DNA of 64,000 nucleotides. It comes from Epiperipatus broadwayi. Taxonomy: Eukaryota; Onychophora; Udeonychophora; Euonychophora; Peripatidae. Position numbers and translations under genes: made by a program. Shown in pieces: positions 10,428-24,452 of this stretch. The notes beneath the pieces are model-generated. The model searched no databases. It was not told the origin of the DNA and saw only the letters and a list, made by a program, of their open reading frames with translations. The stretch spans positions 1,245,795-1,309,794 of the forward strand of contig JAQFVV010006271.1 of the NCBI GenBank assembly GCA_028023455.1, given 5' to 3'. The number at the start of each line of letters is the position of its first letter. Within the stretch, counting starts at the first letter, position 1.

Positions 10428-11323
10428 ATGGCAAGGAATTTAGAATATAGGGCAAAAGTAAAGTTATTATTCTGTTTTAATAAGGTGGCACATACAAGAG
10501 TAAGATTATTATTTGAAGGAAAGGGTAAGGATCATAGAAAGTTAAATAATTATAGACTGATAGCAGTAACATCAGTTTTATATAAAGTTTTCTCATATAT
10601 GGTGGCTAGAAGAGTTGTAAAATGGATGGAAGGGAATAATGTAGTGGGGGAAATGCAAGGAGGTTTTAGATTAGATAGGCATATAGGAGATAGTTTATTT
10701 ATAGTTACACAACTTATGGATAAGTGTAGGAATTCAGGTAAACAATTATATATGAGTTTTATAGATACAGAGAAACCAGATGATAGAGTAAATAGAAATA
10801 GATTATGGATAAGTTTAGCAAATTTGGGAATGGATGAAGCTTTAGTAGATATTATTAAGAAATTATATGAAAATAATTATTATATATATCAATTAGGGAA
10901 TATAGAATCAATTAAAGTTAAAAATGGGGTGGGTCTAAGACAAGGATGCCCTATGTCACCTATTTTGTTTGTGTTGTATTTGAGTGAAATGGAAAGAGCA
11001 ATAGAAAGATTAGGGTGAGGGATAGAGATACCGTTAATAGGTTGTAAGGGAGTATATATCTTTTCAGGTCTTTTTTTGTGGATGATATATTTTTGTGTGT
11101 GGAAAGAAAAGAAGATGTGGAAGTTATGCTGAGGACATGTGCAAGGATGGATAAAGAGATGGGGATTAAATTTAGTGAAGAAAAATCAAATATAATGATG
11201 GTTAATACTGGGGAAAGAGAAGATGTAGAATTTTTATTGGGAGATATTAAGTTAAGTATGGTGAATAGATATAGTTATTTGGGAATTATTTTAAGTAATC
11301 AGAAAAATTATTTGGATGAATAG
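10428..11323 (+). pseudogene. LINE B reverse transcriptase domain
   Basis: The first frame (10428-11018) shows HRKLNNYRLIAVTSVLYKVF (RT motif 1/2, normally NYRPI), then GEMQGGFRLDRHIGDSL (QgGFR), MSFIDTEKPDD (A box, normally FIDxEKAFD, with one Asp kept) and GLRQGCPMSPILFVLY (B box). After a frameshift at a T run near 11065 the second frame (11078-11323) opens with FFVDDIFLCVE, the catalytic YADD-type box with Phe-Val, then FSEEKSNIMMVN and SYLGIIL, the RT thumb start. The domain order and spacing are those of a non-LTR RT. Loss of AFD to KPDD and the frameshift make it non-functional. Confidence 0.9.
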
Positions 11324-12352
11324 GAGAAAAAATTGATAAATGAAGCAAAGAAAAGAAAGAGATTGATAAAGAAATTAACAGTATTTTCATATAATAAATA
11401 TGATGTAGCTAGAATTGTATGGAAGGGAGTGGCAGTAGCAGAGTGAACATATGGCAATGATGCAACATGTGTTAGTAAAGGGATATTAGATTACTTAGAC
11501 AAAGTAGAAAGGGAAGTAGGAAGACACGCATTGGATGCAGATGTATGGACAGCAAGAGAGGCAATTCAAGGAGAAATGGGATGGTCAAGTTTTCATATGA
11601 GAGATGAAAAAAGTAAAATGAAAATGTTTGGTAGATTGCAGTTTATGGATAATAAAAGAATAGTCAAAATAGTCTTTAATTGGGTTATGAGTAAAGGGCA
11701 GGCAACAAGATGGGTGAGAAAGGTGATGTGTATGCAAAAGATTTGGATAAAGAATTTATATCAGTATATTTGTACAAAAGATGAGATGATTGTGTTAGGA
11801 GGATTGTTGAGTGTTATAATGGTAAGGAATGGGATAAAAGAATCGATTTATTAATAAAGAATAGGGAATTAGAGAGATGGAGAACTAATATGGAGAGTAA
11901 AAAGAGTTTAAATATATATAGAAATAAACAGAATATTAGATGCGAGTTAATATATGATAATAGTTAAGGAAAGTAGTTTATTGTTTAAGGCTCGATGGTA
12001 TCTTTAGCAACAAGAGAATATACATGTAAATGGAAAAATATGGGTGATTTAGTCTGTAAATTATGTAAAGAAGAAATAGAAAATATTAGGTATCTGTTAA
12101 TTGAATGTAAATGCTTGAAAACAGAAAGAGCACATATAATGAAGTTATGGAAGAATAAATATGAAGAAAGTGATTATACAGAAAGTGGATTATTGGTTTT
12201 TATGCTGTGTTTGGGAAAGGTAAGGGGGATTTAGATATAAAGGCCTTAAAAAATGACAAAGATTATGTTGTGGAAATGGGATGGAGTGGAATATGGAAAA
12301 AATTAGACTGGGGAATGGAAAATAAAGTGACTAACAGGTTTCTCTGGGCATA
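11324..12352 (+). pseudogene. LINE B ORF2 C-terminal region with CCHC-type finger
   Basis: Continuing after a stop at 11321, the sequence keeps coding character in shifting frames. KKRKRLIKKLTVFSYNKYD is followed, after a further stop, by the segment VEREVGRHALDADVWTAREA and then GEMGWSSFHMRDEK (11500-11610). These match the post-RT region of LINE ORF2 proteins common in marine invertebrate genomes. Near the end (11995-12234) VCKLCKEEIENIRYLLIEC is a C-x2-C ... C knuckle of the kind found at the ORF2 C-terminus and used in RNA or target binding. The ORF ends near 12350. Confidence 0.75.
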
Positions 12353-12520
12353 ATTGCTAAGAGATTCTTGACTTCGTTTAAGGAGAAGCTACAGGACATC
12401 ACATCACATGTGTTACGTTAAAATATGTAAGCTAATCAATGAAGAGATATTATGTTCAGACTTTGTGTGCACTGGAGGAAGTTAATATGAGATTATGTGC
12501 ACGATAATAATAAAAAATAT

Positions 12521-15500
12521 TTTTGATCTTCAATAAAAACTAATGACTTTATCTGAAATTAAAAAAGATACAATAAATTTCTGATTTCATAAAAAAATAG
12601 TTGATAATTTTTTATGCATTTATTTTTTAAAAAAAATATCTGCAATATGGTGCAGAGGATTTATTTCTTACAAACTAAATTGATGCGTGTACACAACTAA
12701 AAAAAAGAATAATCATTTATTATCTCGATGAATTATTTGTATTAATATATTAGACCCAAATTTTTTCGACATAATAATTTTCACAATTTGGGGGTTCGAA
12801 TTCTAATCAACTTAGAAATTTATTAAGTAATGAAAATTTCTAAGCCTATCCTGGATTTTTTTTCAGTCTATCTATAAAATTATTATTTTAACTGGATAAT
12901 AAAACAAAGAAAAGAAACTGTAAACACTCTCGTTGCCCGACAGTTGAATTGAAATGTAATTATTGATTGTCTATTCCTCTGCGGAGAGATCTGGAATAGC
13001 CTTTGTTCTGGTGTGATTTTTAAAAGTAGTTTTGCCTTAAATTTTATTACACAAATATTGCGTTACGCTATGAACATTTTTCAGTTAATTATTACCAACA
13101 GTTCAGTCAGTCTGACGTGTTTTTTTTTTTTTTTAAAAAACCACCAACTTCAAAATTTTTTTGTCACTTTCGTAGGGCTTTGCGTACTTTTTTTTTTTTT
13201 ACTTAATATAAATTTTCATTTTTGCATTTTATGATGCCAAATTATTTTGATCAACTTTTAGTATACGTAAAATAGTTTTAAAGCACAGCGACATTTTTTA
13301 TACGATTTATAATTAAAAACACTCACTTGAATTGTCTTATTTTTTCAATCAAACTAATTGATTGCAGTTTCTATGGCGACGTCGTACATTTTTATAAAGT
13401 TGGGTTCATATGATTATTGTACAACAAAATAAGGTAAAACTTACTTTTATTTACAATTAATAAAATAAGTTTATTTTACAATAATTGTATTGTCATAATT
13501 AATGGCATTTTTCTTTGCTAATTACAAGATCATTCAAATATTATTGTATTATTAGCATGTGATTTGGTGTATCAAGTTTGTGATTGTCTCATGCATGGAA
13601 ACGAATATATATATATTTAGAATTATTGATCTTATGAAAATCTCATACTTCTTTTAAATATGAAATGTAACTCTGACTTTTGTAATTAATACATTAATTA
13701 ACTTGATCTACAAATAAAATCCTAGTTTGCGTGTGTGTGAGTGGCATTCTGATATTTGAAAACAAAGTACTTACTCCCTCTCTTTATATTTATGTACACC
13801 CATGCATATATATATAGATAGGGGGGGTAATAAAATTAAACATAGTTATAATTAAAAAATTGGTTGAAAGACATTATATATATATAAAAAGATAGAAAGT
13901 TAAGAGGAAAAAAAAGGCTTTATAAAGATTAAACGTTTATAAATATATTTATAGAGAATGATTTGTAAAAAAAAAAATGAATTAAAATGATATATAATGC
14001 ATTTAAAAATCTTAATATTATATAGGATCTTATGCATCAGATGACAAGCTTAATGTCTTGCTTGTTTTATTAAAATGCAAACTCTGAATTCTAAAATAGA
14101 GTTGCAACAGATTATTTATTGGAAGTAAAAAGAAATTAATAAATATATAGACAGACTAATATTAGTGATTTTTTTTAAAGAAAGAGATTTAATAATCAAT
14201 GGATTAAATCAAGGCATCAAAATAAATCATACAGTCAGTTGCTTAGTACCGAGTTCACAAAATTAGCATAACAGTTTTATTGAATTGATCAAATTGTGAC
14301 TTCTTTTATTTCCTTAGGTGGAGATTCATTTGAACAGTTGAAGCATTTAATATCTCCTACTTATTATGAAATCAAACTACTTAGACTCTGAAGAAATTGT
14401 TAATTGGTTATTAAATGATAAAGATATTTAGGGGAGTTTTATAAATTAATATAATAAGAGAGATACTACTGTGGTATCTCACCTTTAAAATCGATGTGTG
14501 AGCTTTATATATATAAAAACTGTGATCTATTTTACATAAAAATAACGTTTATTTACTAAACGGGATAGTTACATCAAGGTTGAAGCATCGAAAGTCATAT
14601 GCCATTGTTCTAAATATTACACAGGGTTATTGCAATTATATTGCATATTAAGTTTGTTGTATAAAAGTATTAAGCGATATTTATATAGTATATGAACCAT
14701 ATTAATTAAATATTTATTTATTTAAACGTTTAGTAAAGAAAAAACAAATAAATAAAAAAAGCAACCAGCTATCAACTCCCGAATAAGGATGTCTAGATTT
14801 ATTGCTGTGACAGATTTTATTTAAGATGCATTAGAGAAACATTTTAAAAGTATAAATAATTTCAGAAGAATATTCTAGCGGCAATTTACAAAATAATAAC
14901 CTAAAATACAAAGGAGTCATTGATAGAAGTTCTTAAAAAAATTTCTGAGTACTGAAGAAAAAACTAAGACTAGACAGTTAAAAGAATGTGTTCTGTTTTA
15001 AAAGCCAAATAGTGATATACAAGTGTAAAAAATAAGACTATCAAGTGGCTAATTGTTTGGGAGTTGATAAGAAATTTGAACACTAGAAGTGTTACAACTA
15101 GGCATAATTTATGAATTTAGGCTCATTGCCTTAAATTATGCAGGAGTGCATTTGTATATATATCTAATCAAACCTACAAAATGTTAAACCCTTAATAATA
15201 TTAGTCAATTATTTCATAAACCGTTCATTCTAACAAATTCTTCCTATCTTGGATGACATTCTAAAACAGTCAGTTAATCAGCCCTTCCAGCATAATTCTT
15301 CAACTAAAAGAAAGCCCACATATGGTTATAGAAATATTAAATTCCAGACCAATTAGACTTTAAAGTCTAAAAAGTCTTTGTTAAACATATTTAAATGTTA
15401 AGATGAATTAACGTAAGGGAGAACTGAAAACAATTGTCACTTTAGTCATTAATTTAATCCATTATATTATAAGCCAAATGTTTATAATATTAAAATAATA

Positions 15501-17289
15501 ATACTATGTCAACTTTTTAATAAAGTGAAAATAAATCAGCTAGTGTATTCCCCACTGACATATTTTTACAAGATCATATATCACGCTAAAATAATAAATT
15601 TCTCCAGGACAATCGTTATGTGGTATCAACTCTGCTATTTAATTGGTAGGAAACAAATCACTAATATTCCAGATTGATAATATTCATCTTTCTTTCCATC
15701 CATGTAAATACAATACTTAAGACAGATAAAATTTTCAAATGTGAATTAGTCATCAGACTCGGTCTTTTCCAAACGTGTGAAATTTAAAAAGAACTTTCTT
15801 AAGAAATGTTTAATTTGTAAATGAACTAAGATAAATAAGCAGCGAATAATTTTAAAAAGTACAATTGACTTGATATTAAAATAAAGACATGCTTATTAAT
15901 TCTTCTAAAATTTATATGTTTTTGTATAATTTGCAAATCATGAGTATTTATATTAAATGAAATGCATTCCAGAAATCATTAGCAGATTTTCTATGGTATG
16001 TTTGCATTCAAAAACTGGAATTTTTACATTAATAAAGAATGGTAGTAAAAATATAGAAAGCATGAATAAAAACGTAAAAGATTAATAGGGGGGGGGTGCA
16101 TATAAACGCTCTCATAAAAAAGGCATTGATATTTTTGTTATTTTATTGAATTCGAAGATTAGATATAGAATGTAGTAATGTTTAACTCAATAAAAATAAT
16201 AAACTTTATTTTGTTTGTGAGGCGAATTCGATGCATATTATAGAACGCTATATATAGTAAAAAATTAATTCCTTAAATATAAAAGTATATAAAAGAACTA
16301 TAAATTTACAACTCACTAATCAGAAGTAAAAATACATAAATTCAATTATCTTTTTTTAATAATCCTCTGATCAATACTGTTTAAATTAAAAATCACAGAA
16401 TGATACACTTTTGACTATTCTTGGAACTATTTCTATTCACTATTCCTGAACTATCTATTGTAAGTTTGAGAAATACTCATATATTCAGAAAAACTTCTGA
16501 ATTTTGGCCTACATAAAAAAATGGATCTGATGCATTTGGATATCCTAGTCCTAATGCACGTCTCATCCAATAGCTCACCTTTTATTCTTTTTTCTTTGAC
16601 TTTCAAGCTGACAGCCTGAAATTCAGAATTACTTCAATGATGTTTTGAATTCGAACCAAACCCAAGCATTAATTATTGATTTTAGTTTTCCCAACTTTAT
16701 AATAATCAGGCATTTTTGAACTCATTGATCAGGATATTATAAACCAAAAAGGTATGACATGACTCATATTTCCTACATATAACATATATTATTACAACAA
16801 GACTTTTATTTTTTTCCCAAGCCATCTATTATAAATTTATATAACTACTGGAATTAACATTCAGTAATTATTCAAGCTTACAATAGATGATTCTGGAGAA
16901 GAATGAAATCAATAGTTTCTAACAGCCTGGTTTATATGTAAATAGAGATAGCTGTATGTTATAACAACATATCACTTAATTTATTATATTGCACATTATA
17001 TGATAAACAATTCATTAGGATACACAACATATGTTAAAATAAGTCAGCTCACTATTTTAGTGCCATCTATAATAAGCTTAAATAATTTTAGTTTGGTTTG
17101 GATTTCAATTTTTAGCTTGAATAGTTAAATTGTGAAAGATGATAGCTAGATGCATAGCTACATTATTTCCCAGTTTTGAATCTTAAACATCAAAAGTTTT
17201 GAATCCAAAACGTCAAAAGGGAAAAGCCAGAAAACATTTTGGGCTTGATATTGAAATGCATTACTATCTAATAATCACTTATTACTTAA
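12521..17289. other. AT-rich non-coding sequence with scattered short motifs
   Basis: No coding gene recognised. Items seen: a Pol III B-box-like GGGGTTCGAATTC at 12791-12803 and its reverse complement at 16647-16661; several T and A runs; a locally CpG-richer stretch at 12900-13420; and four copies of a roughly 30-bp motif containing CATCTATTGTAAGCTTGA at about 16451, 16821, 16868 (inverted) and 17061. The remainder shows nothing I can name. Confidence 0.4.
13367..13385 (+). promoter_or_regulatory. X-box (RFX) with overlapping CRE-like site, candidate
   Basis: GTTTCTATGGCGAC fits the RFX X-box consensus RYYNYYWTRRNRAC at every position and runs directly into GACGTCG, a CRE-like half site. 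A stretch with several CpGs surrounds it in an otherwise CpG-poor neighbourhood. One or two chance matches to this degenerate consensus are expected in a window of this size, and no gene is recognised downstream. Confidence 0.2.
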
Positions 17290-17390
17290 TTTTTTTTTCT
17301 CATGTGTCATAGCATCAGCCAGGAAGCGAATCACTAACCCGGGACAACTGCTTGTAAAGCAGCTGTTGCTGACCTCTCGACCACCAACTA
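17290..17390 (-). repeat. tRNA-derived SINE, copy 1
   Basis: Read on the minus strand, the sequence starts GTTGGTGGTCGAGAGGTCAG (A-box region). It then has a clean anticodon-like hairpin, GCTGC-TTTACAA-GCAGT, with TAC in the anticodon position as in tRNA-Val. It continues through CCCGGGTTAGTGATTCGC (an interrupted B box) and ends ATGCTATGACACATGAG plus an A run. It shares the first box and the terminal block with the copy at 30837-30948. The D and T arms are too altered for a working tRNA. A target-site duplication was not found. Confidence 0.65.
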
Positions 17391-18567
<1,177 letters not shown>

Positions 18568-21500
18568 AGAAAACTATGGTTTTAGCATCAATAGAAATAT
18601 ACTGAGAAAACATTATATGACTTTGTCTGCTTTCATTCCGTAATATGATAATAAATGGACACTCACAGATAAAACTACAAACTACTCTTGAAGTGTGGAT
18701 TATAGTTTATTATCTAGAATCCATTAATTAATTAAGCTTACAGTATATATTTCTGGGACTAAAATGATTTATTGCTTCTCAAAGTTCCCATAAAAGGGAG
18801 ACACCTTTCTTATTAGTGGTAAAAGGTACATTTCATTCAATCAAAGTTTTGTTTCATTGTCAGCATAGTAATATTTGTGCTTCCATCTCAAAAAACTTCA
18901 GATCCTTATTATCTAGATAATTACTGAGTTCTCATTTACTAACCAATGATGAGATCGTTAGTTGGATTACAGTTATCTAGTTATCTAAAACATCCCATAA
19001 TTGCTTTGAATCTTAAAGTATTACAAGGTTCTTATTTTATGGTTATAGCAAATGGATTTAGATTTGCAATTTTCTCTACTGAAAGAGTTCTAAAAGTCAA
19101 AGTCTAATTATGATCTTTGCAATCCTGAAGTTGTAGTAATATTGTAAAAATTGTATTTCTGTTTACAGTTTGAACAATCCAGATTAAAGTGGTCACTATT
19201 GGTGATGTTTTTTTTTTATTAAATAAGAAATATTTTCTTTGTATATATTCCCAGATTTATAAATATACTTGAATGAAATACAATAACATTATTTTTTAAT
19301 AATTTTAATTTACACTACATTATATTTTATGTCCACTCCTTACAACCTTAACTATCTGGGAAATGTTTTTAGAGTTTCTAATACTTTTTAATAGAATAAT
19401 AACATTAATATTTAGTAAATATTTAACAAAAATATTTGTGTGAATGTGTTTTTTTTTTTTTTAAAAAAAATTCATTCAAGGATGTTTCATGAAATTCTAA
19501 TATTTCAAAGTCATGATCGTATACTAGTTGGTATGTTCTTTACCTAATTGGCTGTGATAATATTGAACCAATTATTGTAAAGTCGCATATTCATAAGATT
19601 GGATATGTAACGAGAATAAACTAATAAACTTTCTACAAAAGTAATTTACGTATAACAGTGAATGATTTTATGAGAGAAAGTCGTTATTAAAATTGCCTCA
19701 GACACATTAAAAATCTAATGATTGCATTCCAATGAACAGTTTAGTCAAGATATTAAAGTCTTTCAAAAAAATAAAATTCACAGCAGAAGTTAAAAGTTGG
19801 CATTATAAGATATCTAATAGATAGATTATGTAAACAGTTCGTGATATATGTGGGAAAATTTGTGTTTCAAGATTTATTTGTATAGTAATGACCAAATCCA
19901 ATATCATGGTTACACTTTTTTGTTATCTTTGTTTTGTTTGTTTTTATCATCTGGAGTTAAAATGCTTACATTTATTTACAAGTGGCTGGTTGTGTTGATG
20001 TGAGAGTTTTCTTTTAAAACAATGACTTATAATTATCAAAAGGAATACCCTAGCTTTCTTTTTACCTTCCATCAAATGGTAGTGTAGAAACATTCTTTGT
20101 CCAATTTCTGAAGTTACAGCATACATTGAAGAACAAATAACATTTCTATAGTTTAAAGTTTTATGTCCACCTGGGCTTCTGACAGGCTATATAATTGTTG
20201 ATCTAAGATTTGAACAAAATTAGCTCTAATAGCTGTTAATAGTTAGAATGCTGGAAATTTTAATTCATTAGATTAATTCAAAAGAAAAAGCTAAAAATAA
20301 GGCCTCAAAATATAGCACTACTTAGGGTCAATAATTTTTTCGCATTTAATGGCTTCTGAGACTAGAATTAAAATTACATGGATTCCCATATCTATTACTT
20401 CTTTTGTTTTTGTTTAATTTTATACAGATCAATGTAAAATAGATGAACTGTTTGGTTTTTCCTGTAATTTTTTTTATATTATAAATCATCAACAGCGATG
20501 AAAATTTAGGGCAATTGGCAGTTATTTCTGGAAGTATTAAATTCCTGGAATAATTTGCATAAACCTACATAAGACAATATCACTCTAGCCAACTGAGTCA
20601 GATTTGTTGCCATCAATTCTTTAACTCGTGATCCAAAGATAGTTTTGTTAGAAGCATCTCACTCCACGGATATATAACAATTAAAGTCTTGCGTTGTTTA
20701 ATTAACCTAATGATAGAGTAATAGCTCAGAAGTTAAGCCTTCACAATAGATGCCCAATCGATCATTTCTGGTGTTCAAAAATAAAGCGACGCATCTCCCT
20801 TAAATAATTAATTATTCCGATTGTATATTTATCGCAAATTACCCAAAAATAACTACCATATGAAAGAAAACATCCATATTTTTTATATTAATTAATACAA
20901 GAAAATCACATTTTCTGATAAGTGTTTACTGTTTTTTTTTTTTTTTCGTGAACCGAAGTTGTTAACTGTGGGTTTTTTCTTTTAGAAAGGGGAGTATAAT
21001 CTCGAAAAGAGTGTTTTTGATAAATACAAATCAATTATTGTTTAATGGTACGTGAATAATTTATCAGCATTTTATTCTTACCAAGAACAAGAAAAAAAAA
21101 CGTAATTCTGTTTTAAACAGAAAAGCAATTCGTTTGAAAATATGATTTATTATAATCGAAATCATTTTTATAAAGTTTAATTAAAATGGCATCAATCAAC
21201 TTTTTAATATATTCCACATTTTTAAATCACAGTTTTAAGAGTTATTAGCATAAATTTTATACATAAATTTTAAAATCGGAACTTGGACTAATATAATAAT
21301 AGAATGTATTTGTGTCATAAGTAATTTAATATTTCAAAGTACTTTAGTCAGTTACTTTTGATCCCTATACGTAAAGCATATAGTTACATTGAAATAATTA
21401 ATGTTTAAAATTTCCGATTGTAGACAACTATAAGTCACAGCAGCTTGAAATAACCCCCGCAAAGCAACAACTTTCCTCTCATCCATATACAAAGGAAAAC

Positions 21501-22040
21501 TGACGGTTTTGTTGTCCTTTTTTATCATCTAGTTAATAAATAAATAAATAATCGAATAATATTATTGCTAGAGAAGTTTGAACTGATGAAATGCTAGATA
21601 TAGAATCGATAAATATGATACGTTAAACTGAATTAAATCACGCACGACCTGTAGTTAATAATAATTAAATATATACTTACCAAATAATAAATAATATACT
21701 ATGTAATATGGCCACAGTTCTAACTATCTAAAAATAGATTTCAGATCGCTTACAAGATTTCAGTATCTGAAAATTTTCTAAACTTCATCTGGATTCATAT
21801 CTTAGATGTAGCTGCTAATTATAAGACTATGAAGCTCTTTTATAGATAATAGATATTGTACTTGTAAAAATGCTGCGTGCAAAAAAAGACTTTGCTGTTA
21901 CCTAAAAGAAGACCTGTTCATTGTAATTTGAGGATTTGAAACAACCAAGCAGAGAAATTCTTAATGCTTATTCCATACATTCTTATTGTTTATACACAGG
22001 CTAAACTCTCCACACAGCAACCATCCAGCAGTCACCTTAT
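18568..22040. other. AT-rich non-coding sequence
   Basis: No coding sequence, RNA gene or convincing repeat recognised over this 3.5-kb stretch apart from homopolymer runs (for example T16 at about 20931-20946). Confidence 0.4.
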
Positions 22041-22328
22041 TAGCTAACTATAAAGCTTTGAGTCCAAAATGAATACACAATAATGATTTCAATTCAAGCT
22101 CATTAAATTGTATAGTCCTATAGATCTGAACTCACTTCAGCATCCATACTTTATGGTGTCTTTGGTTATTTAATAACCACAGTCCACCATAATCCTATTG
22201 AGTTATTAAAAAAACCAAAGATACCAAAAAGTATGGATGCTGAACTGAGTTTTGATCTATATGACTATACAAGCTAATGAGCTTGAATTGAAAACATTAT
22301 TATGTTTTCAAAGTTTTATAGTTAGCTA
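22041..22328. repeat. Foldback element 3
   Basis: The left arm (22041-22178) is complementary at roughly 85 percent to the right arm (22200-22328) with a spacer of about 21 bp. The arms include the anchor AAAGTATGGATGCTGA in one orientation and its complement in the other. There is no coding capacity and no target duplication was identified. A CTAATGA ... GAAA arrangement in each arm is reminiscent of the hammerhead cores elsewhere, but helix II cannot be formed, so no ribozyme is called. Confidence 0.8.
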
Positions 22329-24096
22329 TTGTACAGGTCAAAACATGTTGATCCATCAAACATGAGCTGGAACTCACAAAATGTATTTCAAACCCAGTCA
22401 AGCCTGAAATTTAGATCAGGGACCAACCTGAATTCGAACCCATCCCCTGAACCCCAAATCAAACACCTAATGAATAACATATAATGATGGCACATGAAAA
22501 TTTTATTCTAAATCCGGCCGACTAGCAGAGCCGACTAAGCAATGAGACATATATATATATAATGGAATGTATGGAAGTGGAGAGAAGATAATTCGAACAA
22601 CATAAATGATTTGAATAATGAAACATTTAATAAAACAGTAAAGTAATCATACACTTATTAGGATGTGCGTGAATGAGTGATCTAGATAGTCATTCACACT
22701 CATCTTACTCATTTGCTCTTATATTAAACAATGTATTATACATAAATAGATATATTTGGTGGGTGAGATCAAAATGCCAATCATTTTATTACAAAATAAA
22801 ATTACAATCTATTAGAATTAATACTTTTATAATGGTTATGAAAAATGGTGATTGATGTCTGAATTTATGGAAGTGCTCTAGGACTCGTTATACATGTCAC
22901 AAAACTATTTTCATGCCATTGTGGTCATGAAAATCAATAATATAATTTAAGAATGGTTTAATCATTAGGGATAATATTCATTAACATTTAACAAAATAAC
23001 TTACGTTTAAATATATTTATCAAACAACATATTTATAAACCATTCTTTTTAATTCAGACTTAAAAAGTGATAACACTTTGTTTTTCTAAAATATGTATAC
23101 TCTTAAGTAAAGGAATATATTACGATGGTGAGATTTTAAAAATAAGAAGAAAAAAATAACATTATTAATTAAGTTATCGTATACTATTGGGAATCTATAT
23201 ATATGAGCAAAGTGCCATTTAATATTAGAGCATTGAAATGAGATCATTAAGCAAATAAATCAAGAATATGGAAAATTAGCGGTGCTGACATCAAGGCAAA
23301 AATAAATCCAAAATGAGATGTGCTTCTGAATGAAGAAAAATGAAGTGTCTAAGAATCCCTTTTCTAGGGCACTGCTTAGAGAAGTGTGATTAGGCATGAC
23401 ATGGCCTAGAGCTTACAAGAGTAACTGCCATGAGAAGCCTTTTATATGAATGTGGTCCTGGGAAGATCAACTATCCACAGGACATGCATGAAGAAAATGT
23501 TATGAGTTCAAACTCATCGCCATCCCCAGACTAGAAGCACATAATATTTAATAAAGAGAGCTATATGTCAGCAACACAGCATGAAAACTGTCCTTAATGA
23601 CATAACATGGCAGATACTATTCCAAACACATGATCCTCATTCCAATGCTATAATTTAGGCAAGTCATGCTATGCTACATAATATATATATATATATATGG
23701 AACAGACTTAATTTATATAAAATAGATTTTAAAATTACCCCCTTTCTTTCCCTGCTATTTACCATGCTTAAATCCCACCCTCATGGATTTTACAACTTGA
23801 AAATATCCAAGTATTTGAAATCTTAAGAGTATAGCATAGTAAAACGGATAATAGATAATATATATAAAATGGATAATAGATAAAAAACATAAAAATAAGA
23901 AATCATCCTTTCAGAATTAAATTAGTAACATAGCAAAATATTGGATAGCGTTAATTTTTAAATGATTAAAATTACCCCAGGTAGAATTTCTTTATTCTAA
24001 ACAGAGTTACATAAGTAATACTTTTTTAAATATACTAAGTAAACATGAAAATCGGTTAACTCGGAAAAACAATCTGGAGAGTGTATTAATTAACAA
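22329..24096. other. Non-coding sequence with B-box-like remnants
   Basis: The reverse complement of 22430-22450 reads as a B-box-like GGGTTCGAATTC inside a moderately GC-rich block (22340-22540), perhaps an old SINE. A second tRNA T-arm-like hairpin, GAGTTCAAACTC, is at about 23507-23518. The block 23220-23640 is less AT-rich than its surroundings but contains no reading frame I recognise. Confidence 0.4.
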
Positions 24097-24104
24097 TGCA
24101 TTTA

Positions 24105-24265
24105 GGTAAAGGTTTACTTTAGCAGCCCCAATATGTTGGCCCTTTATTGTTTAAAATTATAACTAAATTATTCGAAAATCTTACATATATGCTACTATAT
24201 CACAATTACATTAAAATTTAATCAAATGTAAAAGATAATAAATTTTTTTTTACCTTTTTAAAGAA
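24105..24265. repeat. Left terminal inverted repeat of the Merlin-like element
   Basis: About 160 bp match the reverse complement of the right end at around 85-90 percent, including CCCCAATATGTTGGCCCTTTA. The matching ends at the GGTAAAGG terminus next to the TGCATTTA duplication. Confidence 0.88.
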
Positions 24266-24452
24266 TTTGAATGTTGGATTAATTACACGACATTAATTAA
24301 AAGAATTAGTTTTAATTTATTTGAAAGTTAAGAATTTAAACTATCTACAATTTAAGAATTTAAACCATCTACATTTATAGCACATGTTACAAAAAAGGTA
24401 CCCTCTGTGTTCAAAAGTTTGAATTAACATGCACATGTGTACAGTTTTATAA

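Larger units (their letters stand above)
10428..12520 (+). mobile_element. LINE B: 5'-truncated non-LTR retrotransposon
   Basis: The plus strand holds the reverse transcriptase and C-terminal part of a LINE ORF2, then about 170 bp of 3' untranslated sequence ending in an AATAATAAAAAA-type tail near 12500-12520. Sequence before 10428 is not readable as the upstream endonuclease, so the copy is 5'-truncated, as most LINE insertions are. The region is purine-rich on the sense strand, unlike its flanks, which makes the boundaries clear. It is inactive because of at least two frameshifts and several stops. Confidence 0.85.

Noticed and set aside
14307-14391. Possible host exon after a TTTATTTCCTTAG acceptor (reading GDSFEQLKHLISPTYYEIKL)
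   Set aside because: The acceptor is reasonable and the short frame is open to a stop, but there is no matching donor or upstream exon and no recognised homology.
17290-17390. Functional tRNA-Val gene
   Set aside because: The anticodon arm is good, but the T arm is interrupted, the acceptor stem does not pair, and an A run follows; a SINE or pseudogene.
22041-22328. Hammerhead motif in foldback 3 (CTAATGA ... GAAA)
   Set aside because: The core has A in place of the invariant G5, and no helix II can be formed between the two blocks.
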